Below are positions 17,931-26,758 of a stretch of 64,000 bases of DNA, in pieces; position 1 is the first letter of the stretch; each line of letters opens with the position of its first letter. The stretch lies in assembly GCF_029868625.1 (NCBI RefSeq), contig NZ_JARWOJ010000377.1, positions 1 to 64,000 of the forward strand. Reading direction: 5' to 3'. The position numbers were made by a program, and so were the translations under genes. The notes beneath the pieces were generated by a model. The model searched no databases, was not told the DNA's origin, and saw nothing but the letters and a program-made list of their open reading frames with translations. This DNA comes from Nocardia neocaledoniensis (GTDB lineage: Bacteria > Actinomycetota > Actinomycetes > Mycobacteriales > Mycobacteriaceae).

Positions 17931-17935
17931 TGTTC

Positions 17936-18631
17936 TCACGGCAGTGCGGTGATCAGTTTCTCGATCTCCACCCGCGGGCCGGTGAAGAACGGGATCTCCT
18001 CGCGCACGTGCAGCCGGGCCTCGGTGGCGCGCAGGTCACGCATGAGGTCGACGATGCGGTGCAGTTCGGGCGCCTCGAAGGCGAGGATCCACTCGTAGTC
18101 GCCCAGCGCCATCGAGCTGACGGTGTTGGCGCGCACGTCCGGGTAGCCGCGCGCGGCCTTGCCGTGGTCGGCCAGCATCTTGCGACGCTCCTCGTCGGGC
18201 AGCAGGTACCACTCGTAGGAGCGCACGAACGGGTACACGCAGATGTAGTCGCCCGGGTCCTCCCCGGCGAGGAACGCCGGGATGTGGCTCTTGTTGAACT
18301 CGGCGGGGCGGTGCACCGCGACATTGCTCCACACCGGCGCGCTGGCCCGGCCGAGCTCGGTGGTGCGGCGGAAGTCGGCGTAGGCGGCCTGCAGGTCCTC
18401 GACGCGCTCGGCGTGGGTCCACAGCATGAAGTCGGCGTCGGCGCGCAGCCCGGCCACGTCGTAGATGCCGCGCAGCACGATGCCCTTGTCGGCGAGACCG
18501 TCGAAGAAGGCCTGCGCCTCCTTGATCGCCGCTGCCCGGTCGTCGCCGAGCACGCCCGGCTGCACCTGGAACACCGAGAACATCAGGTAGCGGATGGTGG
18601 AGTTGAGGGCCTGATAGTCGAGTCGCGCCAT
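17936..18631 (-). CDS. chdC: Coproheme decarboxylase ChdC (HemQ)
   Basis: 231 residues. ChdC uses hydrogen peroxide to decarboxylate coproheme to heme b, the last step of the coproporphyrin-dependent route of Actinobacteria and Firmicutes. It belongs to the chlorite-dismutase-like fold; [26 protein letters not shown] and the [15 protein letters not shown] segment (with the catalytic Tyr candidate) are characteristic. ATG 18631 has AGGAA six bases upstream. On this strand the upstream heme genes hemE and hemY are separated from it by nsrR, hmp and a small ORF. Confidence 0.92.
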   Translation of the reverse strand: MARLDYQALNSTIRYLMFSVFQVQPGVLGDDRAAAIKEAQAFFDGLADKGIVLRGIYDVAGLRADADFMLWTHAERVEDLQAAYADFRRTTELGRASAPVWSNVAVHRPAEFNKSHIPAFLAGEDPGDYICVYPFVRSYEWYLLPDEERRKMLADHGKAARGYPDVRANTVSSMALGDYEWILAFEAPELHRIVDLMRDLRATEARLHVREEIPFFTGPRVEIEKLITALP

Positions 18632-18659
18632 GGTTCCTATCGTGCCACTGTCGTGCCGG

Positions 18660-18815
18660 TCAGCTCGTGGTGGGCCGGTCCGTGCGCCACGGCCGGTGTT
18701 CGTCGGTGCCGAAGATCGAGACGACAGCGCTGACCCGATCGGCATGGAATTCGACCGGACCGAGGTCGGGGTCGAGGTAGAGGATGCGGTCCGAGGGCGC
18801 GTCGGCGGAGGTCAC
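18660..18815 (-). CDS. Possible 51-residue protein, unknown
   Basis: An open frame from GTG 18815 to TGA 18660 lies between hmp and chdC on their strand. It encodes 51 residues (starting [18 protein letters not shown]) with strong third-position G/C preference, as in neighbouring genes, and a plausible fold-like mix of residues. An in-frame stop lies four codons before the GTG, so the start is fixed, but no ribosome site is visible, so the message may be leaderless. No family is recognised. It could be a spurious frame. Confidence 0.45.
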   Translation of the reverse strand: MTSADAPSDRILYLDPDLGPVEFHADRVSAVVSIFGTDEHRPWRTDRPTTS

Positions 18816-18867
18816 AGCGAGCGATCATGCCCGATCGCTATCACCACGACCTCCGGACACGCCGGGC

Positions 18868-20106
18868 TCACACCGGGCAGCTCAGTGCCTGCCAGTCGGT
18901 GGGCGTGAACTGTTCGAGGTGAATACGTCGCGCCGGGATACCCACGGCGGTCAGCTGGGCACGCACAGCGTCGAGGAAACCCGTTGCGCCGCAGAGATAG
19001 AACTCGGCGCCGGGCGCGAGCGTGACCTGGGTCGGATCCAGCCGACCCAGGTGCGCGCCCGGCGTGGGTTCGGCGTACCAGAGGTCGAGGCTCGCGGCGC
19101 CCAGCCGGCCGATCAGTGCCCGCGTGCGCTCACGCAGCGGATGTGTGCGCGGCGCCTGATCGGCGTGCAGGACCTGTACCGGGCGGTCCGGATTCCGGGC
19201 CGCGAGATGTTCCAGGACGCCGACCATCGGGGTGCTGCCGATGCCCGCCGAGATGAGCACGAGCGGGGTGGCGGCGTCGGTGTCGACGGTGAGATCGCCG
19301 AAGGGCAGGGTGATCTCGAGGTCGTCGCCGGCGTGGACGGTGTCGTGCAGGTGGTTGGACACCTCACCGGCCGGGCAGCCCGCCGCGGGCCGCACGCGCT
19401 TGACGGCGAATTCGAGCACTCCCCCGCCCGGCGCGTTGACGAGGCTGTACTGCCGCAGCTGGCGTGCGCCGTCGGGCAGCCGTACACCGACCGAGATGTA
19501 TTGCCCCGGCAGGAAATCCGGCAGCGCAGCGTCCCCGTCCGGCGCGGCGACCGTGAAGACGGCCGTGCCCGCGGCATCGTCGGCGCGCTCGGTCACGGTG
19601 ACCCGCCGGAAGACGTCGCCGGGTTCGACGCCCGCGCCGACGTAGAGCTGTTTCTCCAGGTCGATGAGCGCGTCGGCCATCATCCAGTACACCGTGTCCC
19701 AGGCCGCGGCGACCGGCGCGGTGACCACGTCGGCGCCGAGCACCGCCACGATCGCGGCGAACAGGTTGTCGTGCACCACCTGGTACTGGTCGGGGGTGAT
19801 GCCGAGGGAGGCGTGCTTGTGGCCGATGCGCGCCAGCAGCTCGGTGGGATGTGGCAGCGCCGGGTCGACCAGGTAGCCGGCGAAGGTGGCGATCGACGCC
19901 GCGAGCGCGCGCTGCTGGCTCCCCTGGGCCTGGTTGCCGCGGTTGAACAGGTCACGGCGCAGCGCCGGGTGGTTGTCGAAGAGCGTCGCGTAGAACGTGC
20001 TGGTGATCCGGTCGATGTTCGCGCCGATCAGCGGGAGGGTCGCGCGTACGGTCTCGGCCTCGGCCGGGGTGAGTTCGGGGGCGCCGCGACGAACGGGTGT
20101 GGTCAT
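18868..20106 (-). CDS. hmp: Flavohemoprotein, nitric oxide dioxygenase
   Basis: About 412 residues in three parts: a globin domain (1-140) with proximal His in GHKHASLGI (about residue 98), an FAD-binding ferredoxin-reductase domain with RQYSLVNAP, and an NAD-binding domain with LISAGIGSTPM. It oxidises nitric oxide to nitrate with NADH and oxygen. Two adjacent ATGs occur; the second (20106) is six bases from AGGAG and is preferred over 20109. The gene starts directly after the nsrR stop and is almost certainly controlled by that NO sensor. Confidence 0.93.
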   Translation of the reverse strand: MTTPVRRGAPELTPAEAETVRATLPLIGANIDRITSTFYATLFDNHPALRRDLFNRGNQAQGSQQRALAASIATFAGYLVDPALPHPTELLARIGHKHASLGITPDQYQVVHDNLFAAIVAVLGADVVTAPVAAAWDTVYWMMADALIDLEKQLYVGAGVEPGDVFRRVTVTERADDAAGTAVFTVAAPDGDAALPDFLPGQYISVGVRLPDGARQLRQYSLVNAPGGGVLEFAVKRVRPAAGCPAGEVSNHLHDTVHAGDDLEITLPFGDLTVDTDAATPLVLISAGIGSTPMVGVLEHLAARNPDRPVQVLHADQAPRTHPLRERTRALIGRLGAASLDLWYAEPTPGAHLGRLDPTQVTLAPGAEFYLCGATGFLDAVRAQLTAVGIPARRIHLEQFTPTDWQALSCPV

Positions 20107-20109
20107 CAT

Positions 20110-20574
20110 TCACTCCTGGGGATTCCCGGTGCCCGCGCGCGGGTGCGCGAGCAGCTGCAGCAAACGCCCGGCGGGACCGGCGACCAGGTCGGCGACGACG
20201 TAGCGATCGAGTTCGGCGTAGAACGCCGCCTTCGCCTCGGCGAGAAGCTTGCGCAACCGGCACGCCGCGATGAGGGGGCACGGGTGTTCGCCGGTGCACT
20301 CGACGATCTCGCGGTCGCCCTCGAGGTCGCGCACCAGCGTGCCGAGGCCGATCTCACGGCCCGCCGCGGTGAGCGTCAGGCCACCCATCCGGCCACGCTG
20401 GGCCTCGACCAGCCCCATCGCCACCAGGCGGGCGATGGCTTTGGACGTGTGCCGTGGCGAGGCGCCGACCTGACGGGCGATGATCCCGGTCGTGATCCGG
20501 CCGCCCGTGTCGTCACCGGCGGCCAGCCGCATGACGGCCCGCAACGCGATGTCGGTCGAGGGCGAGAGCTGCAT
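20110..20574 (-). CDS. nsrR: Rrf2-family nitric oxide sensor NsrR
   Basis: 154 residues with an N-terminal winged helix. Three cysteines lie at 93, 99 and 105 (CTGEHPC and AAC), and Asp8 is present. These are the same positions as the ligands of the [4Fe-4S] cluster in Streptomyces coelicolor NsrR, as remembered. Nitrosylation of the cluster releases the repressor from DNA. It is immediately upstream of hmp, whose ribosome site lies within the nsrR end, so the two are one operon under autoregulation. Confidence 0.92.
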   Translation of the reverse strand: MQLSPSTDIALRAVMRLAAGDDTGGRITTGIIARQVGASPRHTSKAIARLVAMGLVEAQRGRMGGLTLTAAGREIGLGTLVRDLEGDREIVECTGEHPCPLIAACRLRKLLAEAKAAFYAELDRYVVADLVAGPAGRLLQLLAHPRAGTGNPQE

Positions 20575-20777
20575 GACGTCGACACTATCGGCGCGAACGC
20601 GGGTTTCCGATGCCGTGGCACGGTGCGATCAATTACGTCCGCGCGTGCATGTTTTCGGTCACCGCGAACCTTCCGCAACCGGGCGGGTCGGCCCGAGGAC
20701 AGAAGATTTCCACTGCGCAGACCCGGAGGCTCCGGCCGCGCGCGGCGCCCTGGCGCGGCGCAGGCTGCTCTCGGTGA

Positions 20778-22136
20778 TCAGTCGACGCGGGCGCTCAGCG
20801 CGGTGGCGACGCGCTCGGCCGCCGCGGTGCCGGTGGCGACGCAGGCGGGGACGCCGACACCGTGCAGGTAGGCGCCCGCCACGGCGAGGCCGTCCAGTGC
20901 CTCGACGGCCGACTCGATGGTCGCGACGCGGTCGGCGTGGCCGGGGGCGTATTGGGGCAGGCCACCCGGCCAGCGCTGGACGGTCGACTGGACAGGGTTG
21001 ATCGGGACGCCGGTCACCGTGGACAGGTCGGCGACGGCGGCAGCGATGAGGTCGTCGTCTGACCAGGTCAGTGGCGAGTCGTCACCGAAGCGGCCGAAGG
21101 AGGCGCGCACCAGCGCCACGTCGCGGGCGGCGAGGTGTGGCCACTTGCGGCTGGAGAGCGTGAAAGCCTTGGCGCGCAAGGGTTCTCCGGTGGCGACGAG
21201 GATGCCGGAGTTGTCGGGCAGCGCGGTGTCGCACGGCAGCGCCATGGCGACGAGCGCCGAGGACGACAGGGCGATGCCCGCGGCGGCTTCGGCGGCGGAC
21301 GGGGCCACGTGGTGCAGGAGGCGGGCGGTCACCGGCGCGGGGGTGGCGACGACGACGGCGTCGACGAGCCCGAGCGGATCGACCACCCAGCCGCGCGGTG
21401 CGCGCGCGACCCGGGTACCTGCCAGTGTGGTGATCACGCGGGGCGCGGCCGCCACGGTCAGGGCGGCGAGCAGGGCGCCGTAGCCGTCGCGCAGGCCGCC
21501 GAAGACCGGCTCGGTGCTCGGCGCGGGCATGGCCGCGCGCACGGCCTCGGTGAGGCTCGCCGCGCCGCGATCCAGGGCCGCGGCGAGGGTGGGCAACGCG
21601 GCCCTGACGCCGATCGACGCGCTGGTCCCGGCGTACACCCCGCCCAGCAGCGGGTCGACACTGCGCTCGACGACCTGTTGCCCGAAGCGGTCGGCGACCA
21701 GGCTCTGCACGTCGACGTCGGCGCCCGGTTCCCAGCGCAGCGGCCGTTCCGGTTCGGCGGCGACCTGCGCGAGGGTCGCCTCGTCGACGAGCCCGCGCAG
21801 CGATTCGGCATCGGACGGGATACCCATCAGGGTGCGCCCCGGCAGCGGGTGCGCCGCACCCTGGGCCCAGACCAGTGGCCGCTTGCCCGCGGGCCGCACC
21901 AGCTGATCGGCCAGGCCGAGTTCGGCCATCAGCTCGATCACCTCGGGCCTGCGCCCGACGAAGGCCTCGGCCCCGAGATCCACCGGCTCCCCGGCCAATT
22001 CACCCGTGTGCAGCACCCCGCCGACGCGCGCGCCCTGCTCCAGCACCACGATGTCGACCTCGGCGCCGAGACGCTGCCGCACCCGATACGCCGCGACGAG
22101 CCCGCTGATACCACCACCGATGACCGCGATCCGCAT
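20778..22136 (-). CDS. hemY: Coproporphyrinogen III oxidase (CgoX/HemY)
   Basis: 452 residues, FAD-dependent. It has the N-terminal dinucleotide motif IAVIGGGISGLVAAY and the family AYLHGVGVPACV near the C-terminus, where FAD also binds. In Actinobacteria this enzyme oxidises coproporphyrinogen III to coproporphyrin III, ahead of ferrochelatase and ChdC. Older annotations call it protoporphyrinogen oxidase (HemG/HemY). ATG 22136 directly precedes the FAD motif. It follows hemE on the same strand after a 279-base spacer in which no gene is seen. Confidence 0.9.
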   Translation of the reverse strand: MRIAVIGGGISGLVAAYRVRQRLGAEVDIVVLEQGARVGGVLHTGELAGEPVDLGAEAFVGRRPEVIELMAELGLADQLVRPAGKRPLVWAQGAAHPLPGRTLMGIPSDAESLRGLVDEATLAQVAAEPERPLRWEPGADVDVQSLVADRFGQQVVERSVDPLLGGVYAGTSASIGVRAALPTLAAALDRGAASLTEAVRAAMPAPSTEPVFGGLRDGYGALLAALTVAAAPRVITTLAGTRVARAPRGWVVDPLGLVDAVVVATPAPVTARLLHHVAPSAAEAAAGIALSSSALVAMALPCDTALPDNSGILVATGEPLRAKAFTLSSRKWPHLAARDVALVRASFGRFGDDSPLTWSDDDLIAAAVADLSTVTGVPINPVQSTVQRWPGGLPQYAPGHADRVATIESAVEALDGLAVAGAYLHGVGVPACVATGTAAAERVATALSARVD

Positions 22137-22415
22137 GCCTCGACCGTAGTCGCGCAGAGCTCGGGGCCGAAGCGCGCACCTGGGGGATGTCGCCCGGATC
22201 ACCACTCGCGCCATACGCGTCGTTCGGGGAACAGCTGCCGTCCCCCGGCCGGCGGCGCAGGCCACCGCAGGCGCCCCACCGCGCGACCCGTCCGCGGCGT
22301 GCGGCGCGCCACCTCGGTGTGCGTCGATCAACCTCCGGCATCGCGGCCACGACAGTGTCCCGGCCGCATCGAACGCGCCGCAGTGCGTGAGCCCGTCGCG
22401 GGCGGGCGTGTCGAA

Positions 22416-23474
22416 CTACAGCGAATGCACCAGGTCGACGAGGGCGGTCAGGACGCCCGGATCGGTGTCGGGCAGCACGCCGTGACCGAGGTTGAAGATG
22501 TGGCCGCTCGCGCCGAGGGTGATCGCCTCGTCGGCTTCGCGCACGATGCGGCGCGTCTCCGCCTCGACCGCGTCGAATCCGGCGAACAGGATCGCGGGAT
22601 CGAGGTTGCCCTGCAAACCCTTTCCCGCGCCGACCCGGCGCACCGCCTCGGTGAGCGGCACCCGCCAGTCCACGCCGACCACGTCGGCGCCCGCCTCCCC
22701 CATCGCGCCGAGCAACTCGCCGGTGCCGACGCCGAAGTGGATGCGCGGCACACCGGCCGCGGCCACCTCGGCGAAGACGCGCTCCGAATGCGGCAGCACG
22801 TATTCGCGGTAGTCGGCCAGCGACAGCGCCCCCGCCCACGAGTCGAACAGCTGCACCGCGTCGACCCCGGCGGCCAGCTGGGCCTGGAGGAAGGCGATGG
22901 TGATGTCGGTGAGCGCGCCGAGCAGGGCGTGCCAGGTCTTCGGGTCGGCGTGCATCATCGCCTTGGTGCGCTCGTGATGCTTGCTCGGCCCGCCCTCCAC
23001 GAGATAGGAGGCCAGGGTGAAGGGGGCGCCGGCGAAACCGATGAGCGGGGTGTCGCCGAGCGCGGCGGTGAGCAGACGCACGCCCTCGGTGACCGCGCCG
23101 ACCTCCTCCGGCCGCAACCGTGGCAGGGCGCGCACGTCGGCTTCGGTCCGTACCGGCGAGGCGACCACGGGACCGACACCGGGCACGATGTCGAGGTCGA
23201 TCCCCGCCGCCTTGAGCGGAACGACGATGTCGGAGAACAGGATCGCCGCGTCGACGCCGTGGCGGCGGATCGGCTGCATGGTGATCTCACACACCAGCTC
23301 CGGGTCGAAGCACGATTCGAGCATGCCGATGCCCTTGCGCAGCTCCCGGTATTCCGGCAGCGAGCGCCCGGCCTGACGCATGAACCAGACCGGTCGCCTG
23401 CTCGGCGTCGCGCCGGTGGCGGCGGCCAGGAAGGGGGCATCGGTCAACCGGCGGCGGGTGTATGTGCTCATCAT
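22416..23474 (-). CDS. hemE: Uroporphyrinogen decarboxylase
   Basis: 352 residues. HemE removes four carboxyl groups from uroporphyrinogen III to give coproporphyrinogen III. The signatures [15 protein letters not shown] near the N-terminus and [17 protein letters not shown] in the middle are those of the family, and the substrate-binding Asp lies in ILFSDIVVP. The start ATG 23474 has AGGA about six bases upstream. It heads the minus-strand heme run and is divergent from the DUF3000 gene. Confidence 0.95.
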   Translation of the reverse strand: MMSTYTRRRLTDAPFLAAATGATPSRRPVWFMRQAGRSLPEYRELRKGIGMLESCFDPELVCEITMQPIRRHGVDAAILFSDIVVPLKAAGIDLDIVPGVGPVVASPVRTEADVRALPRLRPEEVGAVTEGVRLLTAALGDTPLIGFAGAPFTLASYLVEGGPSKHHERTKAMMHADPKTWHALLGALTDITIAFLQAQLAAGVDAVQLFDSWAGALSLADYREYVLPHSERVFAEVAAAGVPRIHFGVGTGELLGAMGEAGADVVGVDWRVPLTEAVRRVGAGKGLQGNLDPAILFAGFDAVEAETRRIVREADEAITLGASGHIFNLGHGVLPDTDPGVLTALVDLVHSL

Positions 23475-23725
23475 CGTTCATCCTAAGCGGACACCGACAC
23501 GACCTCCGGCACGCACCTCGCCACCCGCCGGAACACGCGACCACCACACCCACGGGCGTCGACGCCTCCCGAATAGTCCCGGATGTCCGAGACGTCTCCT
23601 GCCATCGCACAGGGTGCATCGCGTCGACGCCGAGAATGCGCTCTGCGCAACGCAGCCCGCACGCAAACGCGGTTGGCGGCGCGCCTCCGCCCGCGCCGCA
23701 GGGCGACGGTCTACCGTTGCTCCTC

Positions 23726-24364
23726 GTGACACCGCTCGACATCCGCGACGGCGCCGCACCGACCGGGGGAACGCCCCGCGAGCCTGCTTCTTTCCGGGCG
23801 GCGGTCGATGCGATGGGCACCGCAACAGTGCACCCTCGAATCGAGCTGGCGCCTATCCGTCCCCCGCAACGGTTGGCGCCGTTCTCCTATGCGCTCGGAG
23901 CGGAGGTCACGCACCCCGACAGCGCCGTGGTACCGATCGACTCCGAAGGCGACGCCTTCGGCAGGCTGATCCTGTTGCACGACCCCGACGGCGACGAGGC
24001 CTGGCACGGCGTGTTCCGGCTCGTGGCCTACATCCAGGCCGACATCGACGCCGCGCTCGCCGCCGACCCGCTGCTGCCCGAGGTGGCGTGGAGTTGGCTG
24101 GTCGACTCGCTGGAATCGCGCGGCGAACCGTTCACCGCGCTCGGCGGCACGGTCACCGCCACCAGTTCGGTCCGCTACGGCGACATCGCGGGCCCGCCGC
24201 GCGCCCATCAGCTGGAGCTGCGCGCGTCGTGGACGGCCATGAACACCGAGATGCGCCGCCATGTGGAAGCGTTCTGTGAGGTGCTGGCCTTCGCCGCCGG
24301 ATTGCCGCCCGCCGGGATCACTCATTTGCGACCGGAGTCGTATACCCGCACCGATCGCCCCTGA
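23726..24364 (+). CDS. DUF3000 family protein
   Basis: About 212 residues. The core RLAPFSYALGAEV, LILLHDPDGDEAWHGVFRLVAY and EVAWSWLVDSL is the actinobacterial DUF3000 family (M. tuberculosis Rv2680 in the same place). Function is unknown; it regularly lies next to the RNase D gene, as here (22 bases apart). GTG 23726 is chosen because it precedes the conserved N-terminal helix; no ribosome site is seen, so the message may be leaderless. The frame is open further upstream into the spacer. Confidence 0.8.
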   Translation: MTPLDIRDGAAPTGGTPREPASFRAAVDAMGTATVHPRIELAPIRPPQRLAPFSYALGAEVTHPDSAVVPIDSEGDAFGRLILLHDPDGDEAWHGVFRLVAYIQADIDAALAADPLLPEVAWSWLVDSLESRGEPFTALGGTVTATSSVRYGDIAGPPRAHQLELRASWTAMNTEMRRHVEAFCEVLAFAAGLPPAGITHLRPESYTRTDRP

Positions 24365-24386
24365 CCGCCACGTAGAGTTCACGGTT

Positions 24387-25637
24387 ATGCCGGTCGCCGA
24401 GGAACCAACCGCAGCAGAGCCCCTGCTCGCCCCCGCCGAGGGGGTTCCACCTGTGCTGGCGACCGCCGACGAGGTCGCCGCGGCCGCCACCGCGATCGCC
24501 GCGGGCACCGGCCCGCTGGCCGTCGATGCCGAACGCGCGTCCGGCTTCCGCTACTCGGCCCGCGCCTACCTGATCCAGCTGCGGCGCGCGGGCGCCGGGT
24601 CCTTCCTCATCGACCCTATCCCGGTCACCGACGCGCTCACCCCGCTGGCCGAGGTGATCAACGACCTGGAGTGGGTCCTGCACTCCGCCGATCAGGACCT
24701 GCCCGGGCTGGCCGAGCTCGGCCTGCGCCCGGCCCGCCTGTTCGACACCGAACTCGGCGGCCGCCTGGCCGGCTACGAGCGCGTCGGGTTGGCCGCCATG
24801 GTGGAGAACCTGCTCGGGCGCTCGCTGCGCAAGGGCCACGGCGCCGCCGACTGGTCGACCCGCCCGCTGCCCGACGAGTGGCTCAACTACGCCGCGCTCG
24901 ATGTGGAACTGCTGCTCGAGCTGCGCGACACCGTCGCCGCCGACCTCACCGAGCAGGGCAAGATCGACTGGGCCGCCGAGGAATTCGAGCACGTCCGCAC
25001 CATGGACCCGCCCACGCCGAAGGCCGACCGGTGGCGGCGCACCTCCGGCATCCACACCCTGCGCCGCCCGCGTCAGCTGGCCATCGTGCGGGAGCTGTGG
25101 ACGGCCCGCGACGAGCTCGCCCGCGCCCGCGATGTGGCGCCCGCGCGCATCCTGCCCGACTCCGCCATCGTCGCCGCGGCGACCGGCGAGCCCCGCAGCA
25201 TCGCCCAGCTGCGCACCCTGCCGGTCTTCGGCGGGCCACGCCAGCGCCGCTACTCACGCGACTGGCTCGCCGCGGTCGAGCGGGGCCGCACCCTGCCGGA
25301 CAAGGAACTCCCGCCGCTCACGCTGCCCTTCGACGGCCCACCCCCGGCCAACCGCTGGGAACGCCGCGATCCGGCGGCCGCGGCGCGGCTGTCGACCGCC
25401 CGCGCGGCCATGGGGGAACTGTCCACCGAGTACGCCATCCCGGTGGAGAACCTGCTCTCCCCCGATCTCGTCCGCCGCCTGTGCTGGGACGGGCTGCCGG
25501 ACTACGCCGACGTCGGCGAGCCCGACCAGCTCTCGGCCACCATCGAGGCGTTCCTGCGCGCCGGTGGTGCGCGATCCTGGCAGCGCCGTCTCGCGGTGCC
25601 CGCGCTGACCAAAGCGCTCACGCCCGCCAACAGCTGA
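24387..25637 (+). CDS. rnd: Ribonuclease D-type 3'-5' exonuclease
   Basis: 416 residues. The N-terminal DEDD-type exonuclease domain shows AVDAERASG (Exo I), HSADQDLPGL (Exo II) and NYAALDVELLLEL (Exo III with Tyr and Asp). HRDC domains follow (from about 210 and again near 320-390). RNase D trims the 3' ends of tRNA precursors and other structured RNA. It starts at ATG 24387, closely behind DUF3000, with which it is probably co-transcribed. Confidence 0.9.
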   Translation: MPVAEEPTAAEPLLAPAEGVPPVLATADEVAAAATAIAAGTGPLAVDAERASGFRYSARAYLIQLRRAGAGSFLIDPIPVTDALTPLAEVINDLEWVLHSADQDLPGLAELGLRPARLFDTELGGRLAGYERVGLAAMVENLLGRSLRKGHGAADWSTRPLPDEWLNYAALDVELLLELRDTVAADLTEQGKIDWAAEEFEHVRTMDPPTPKADRWRRTSGIHTLRRPRQLAIVRELWTARDELARARDVAPARILPDSAIVAAATGEPRSIAQLRTLPVFGGPRQRRYSRDWLAAVERGRTLPDKELPPLTLPFDGPPPANRWERRDPAAAARLSTARAAMGELSTEYAIPVENLLSPDLVRRLCWDGLPDYADVGEPDQLSATIEAFLRAGGARSWQRRLAVPALTKALTPANS

Positions 25638-25645
25638 CCGCACGG

Positions 25646-25682
25646 CTCGACCCCGCCGCCGGGAGGCCGGGGCAGGGTCGAG
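25646..25682. terminator. Hairpin between convergent rnd and ABC genes
   Basis: CTCGACCC (25646-25653) and GGGTCGAG (25675-25682) form a perfect eight-base stem that is extended by further C/G pairs inside. It lies between the stop of rnd and the stop of the convergent substrate-binding-protein gene and could terminate both. There is no clear T run. Confidence 0.6.
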
Positions 25683-25702
25683 GCGCGGGGCGCGGGGCGG
25701 AA

Positions 25703-26755
25703 CTATGGGGCGGGAGCCTGGTGTGCCTGTTCCACGAACCGGTTGGTGTAGGTGGCCGCGAGATCGATGCGCTCGCGCACCGGTGCCACGTTGCGGGAGT
25801 ACTGGCCGAGGATGCGCAGGACGTTCTGGGCACCTTCGGGTTTCATCAGCCCGTCTCCGTTGAACATCCCGATCGAGTCGCGGATCGACCGCACGTAGAG
25901 CGCCGGATCGCTGCCCGCGTACTGCGAGGGCATCGTCGCGGCGATCTCCTCGGGGCTGTGCGTGTCGATCCAGCGCAGGGTCTGGACGAAGGCGGCGGCC
26001 AGTTTCCGCACGATCTCCGGATGCGCCGCGACGGTGTCGCACTTCATGTACAGCGAGGAGGCGGGATACAGGCCGCCGAGCGCGGCCCGCGTCCCTTCCT
26101 CGTTGCGCATGTCGGTGAGGATGCGCGCGTCACCGGACTCGACCATCTTCGCCACCGTGGGATCGGTCGTCATGCCCGCGTCGATCCCGTCGTGGTTCAT
26201 GCCCGCGATGAAGGTCTGACCGGCGCCGACCTTGACGCGGGTGTAGTCCGAGGTGCTCAGACCCGCCTGCCCGGCCAGCGCCTGGGTGAGGAAGTCGGTC
26301 GACGAGCCGAGCGAGGTGACGCCCAGTTTGCGGCCGCGGAAGTCGGCGGGTGAGCGGATATCGGCGGCGTCGGCCGTCGAGACCAGCTCGACCTCCCCCG
26401 GCACGTCGGCGAACTGGACGACCGTCTGGAGGCACTGATCCTTGGCCTGCAGGTCGATGGTGTGATCGTAGAAGCCGACCACCGCCTGCACATCTCCGGT
26501 GAGCAGCGCGGTCTCGGCGCTGGCGCCGGACTGTTCACCGAGCAGCTTCACGTCGATGTCGTTGGCCTCGAAGGCGCCGAGTTGCTGGGCGAGCATGGCG
26601 GGCAGGTAGATCACCTTCTCCAAGCCGCCGACCATGATGGTGATCTGCGGCCTGCCGTCGGCCATCGGGATCGAGCGCGAGTCGCGACAGCCGGTGGCCA
26701 GCAGCAGCGAGCTGATGGCGAGCAGGGCCACGGCGAAGGGCTTGCGGTATCTCAT
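25703..26755 (-). CDS. ABC transporter substrate-binding lipoprotein (NitT/TauT type)
   Basis: 350 residues. The lipobox LATGC (Cys23) makes it a membrane-anchored binding protein. The body resembles the NMT1/SsuA/ThiY-like periplasmic binding fold: ITIMVGGLEKVIYLPAMLA at the start and LGVTSLGSSTDFL in the middle. It collects the solute for the permease and ATPase encoded just upstream (three-base gap). The substrate class of this family covers nitrate, sulfonates, thiamine precursors and aromatic acids, and cannot be narrowed from sequence. Confidence 0.88.
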   Translation of the reverse strand: MRYRKPFAVALLAISSLLLATGCRDSRSIPMADGRPQITIMVGGLEKVIYLPAMLAQQLGAFEANDIDVKLLGEQSGASAETALLTGDVQAVVGFYDHTIDLQAKDQCLQTVVQFADVPGEVELVSTADAADIRSPADFRGRKLGVTSLGSSTDFLTQALAGQAGLSTSDYTRVKVGAGQTFIAGMNHDGIDAGMTTDPTVAKMVESGDARILTDMRNEEGTRAALGGLYPASSLYMKCDTVAAHPEIVRKLAAAFVQTLRWIDTHSPEEIAATMPSQYAGSDPALYVRSIRDSIGMFNGDGLMKPEGAQNVLRILGQYSRNVAPVRERIDLAATYTNRFVEQAHQAPAP

Positions 26756-26758
26756 CGT

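Noticed and set aside
20575-20777. NsrR operator upstream of nsrR
   Set aside because: Searched by eye for an inverted repeat of the known NsrR type and found only loose AT-containing stretches; not convincing enough to annotate.
22137-22415. N-terminal extension of hemY into the spacer behind hemE
   Set aside because: The FAD motif should begin within a few residues of the start, as from ATG 22136; the extension is Arg/Ala-rich and motif-free.
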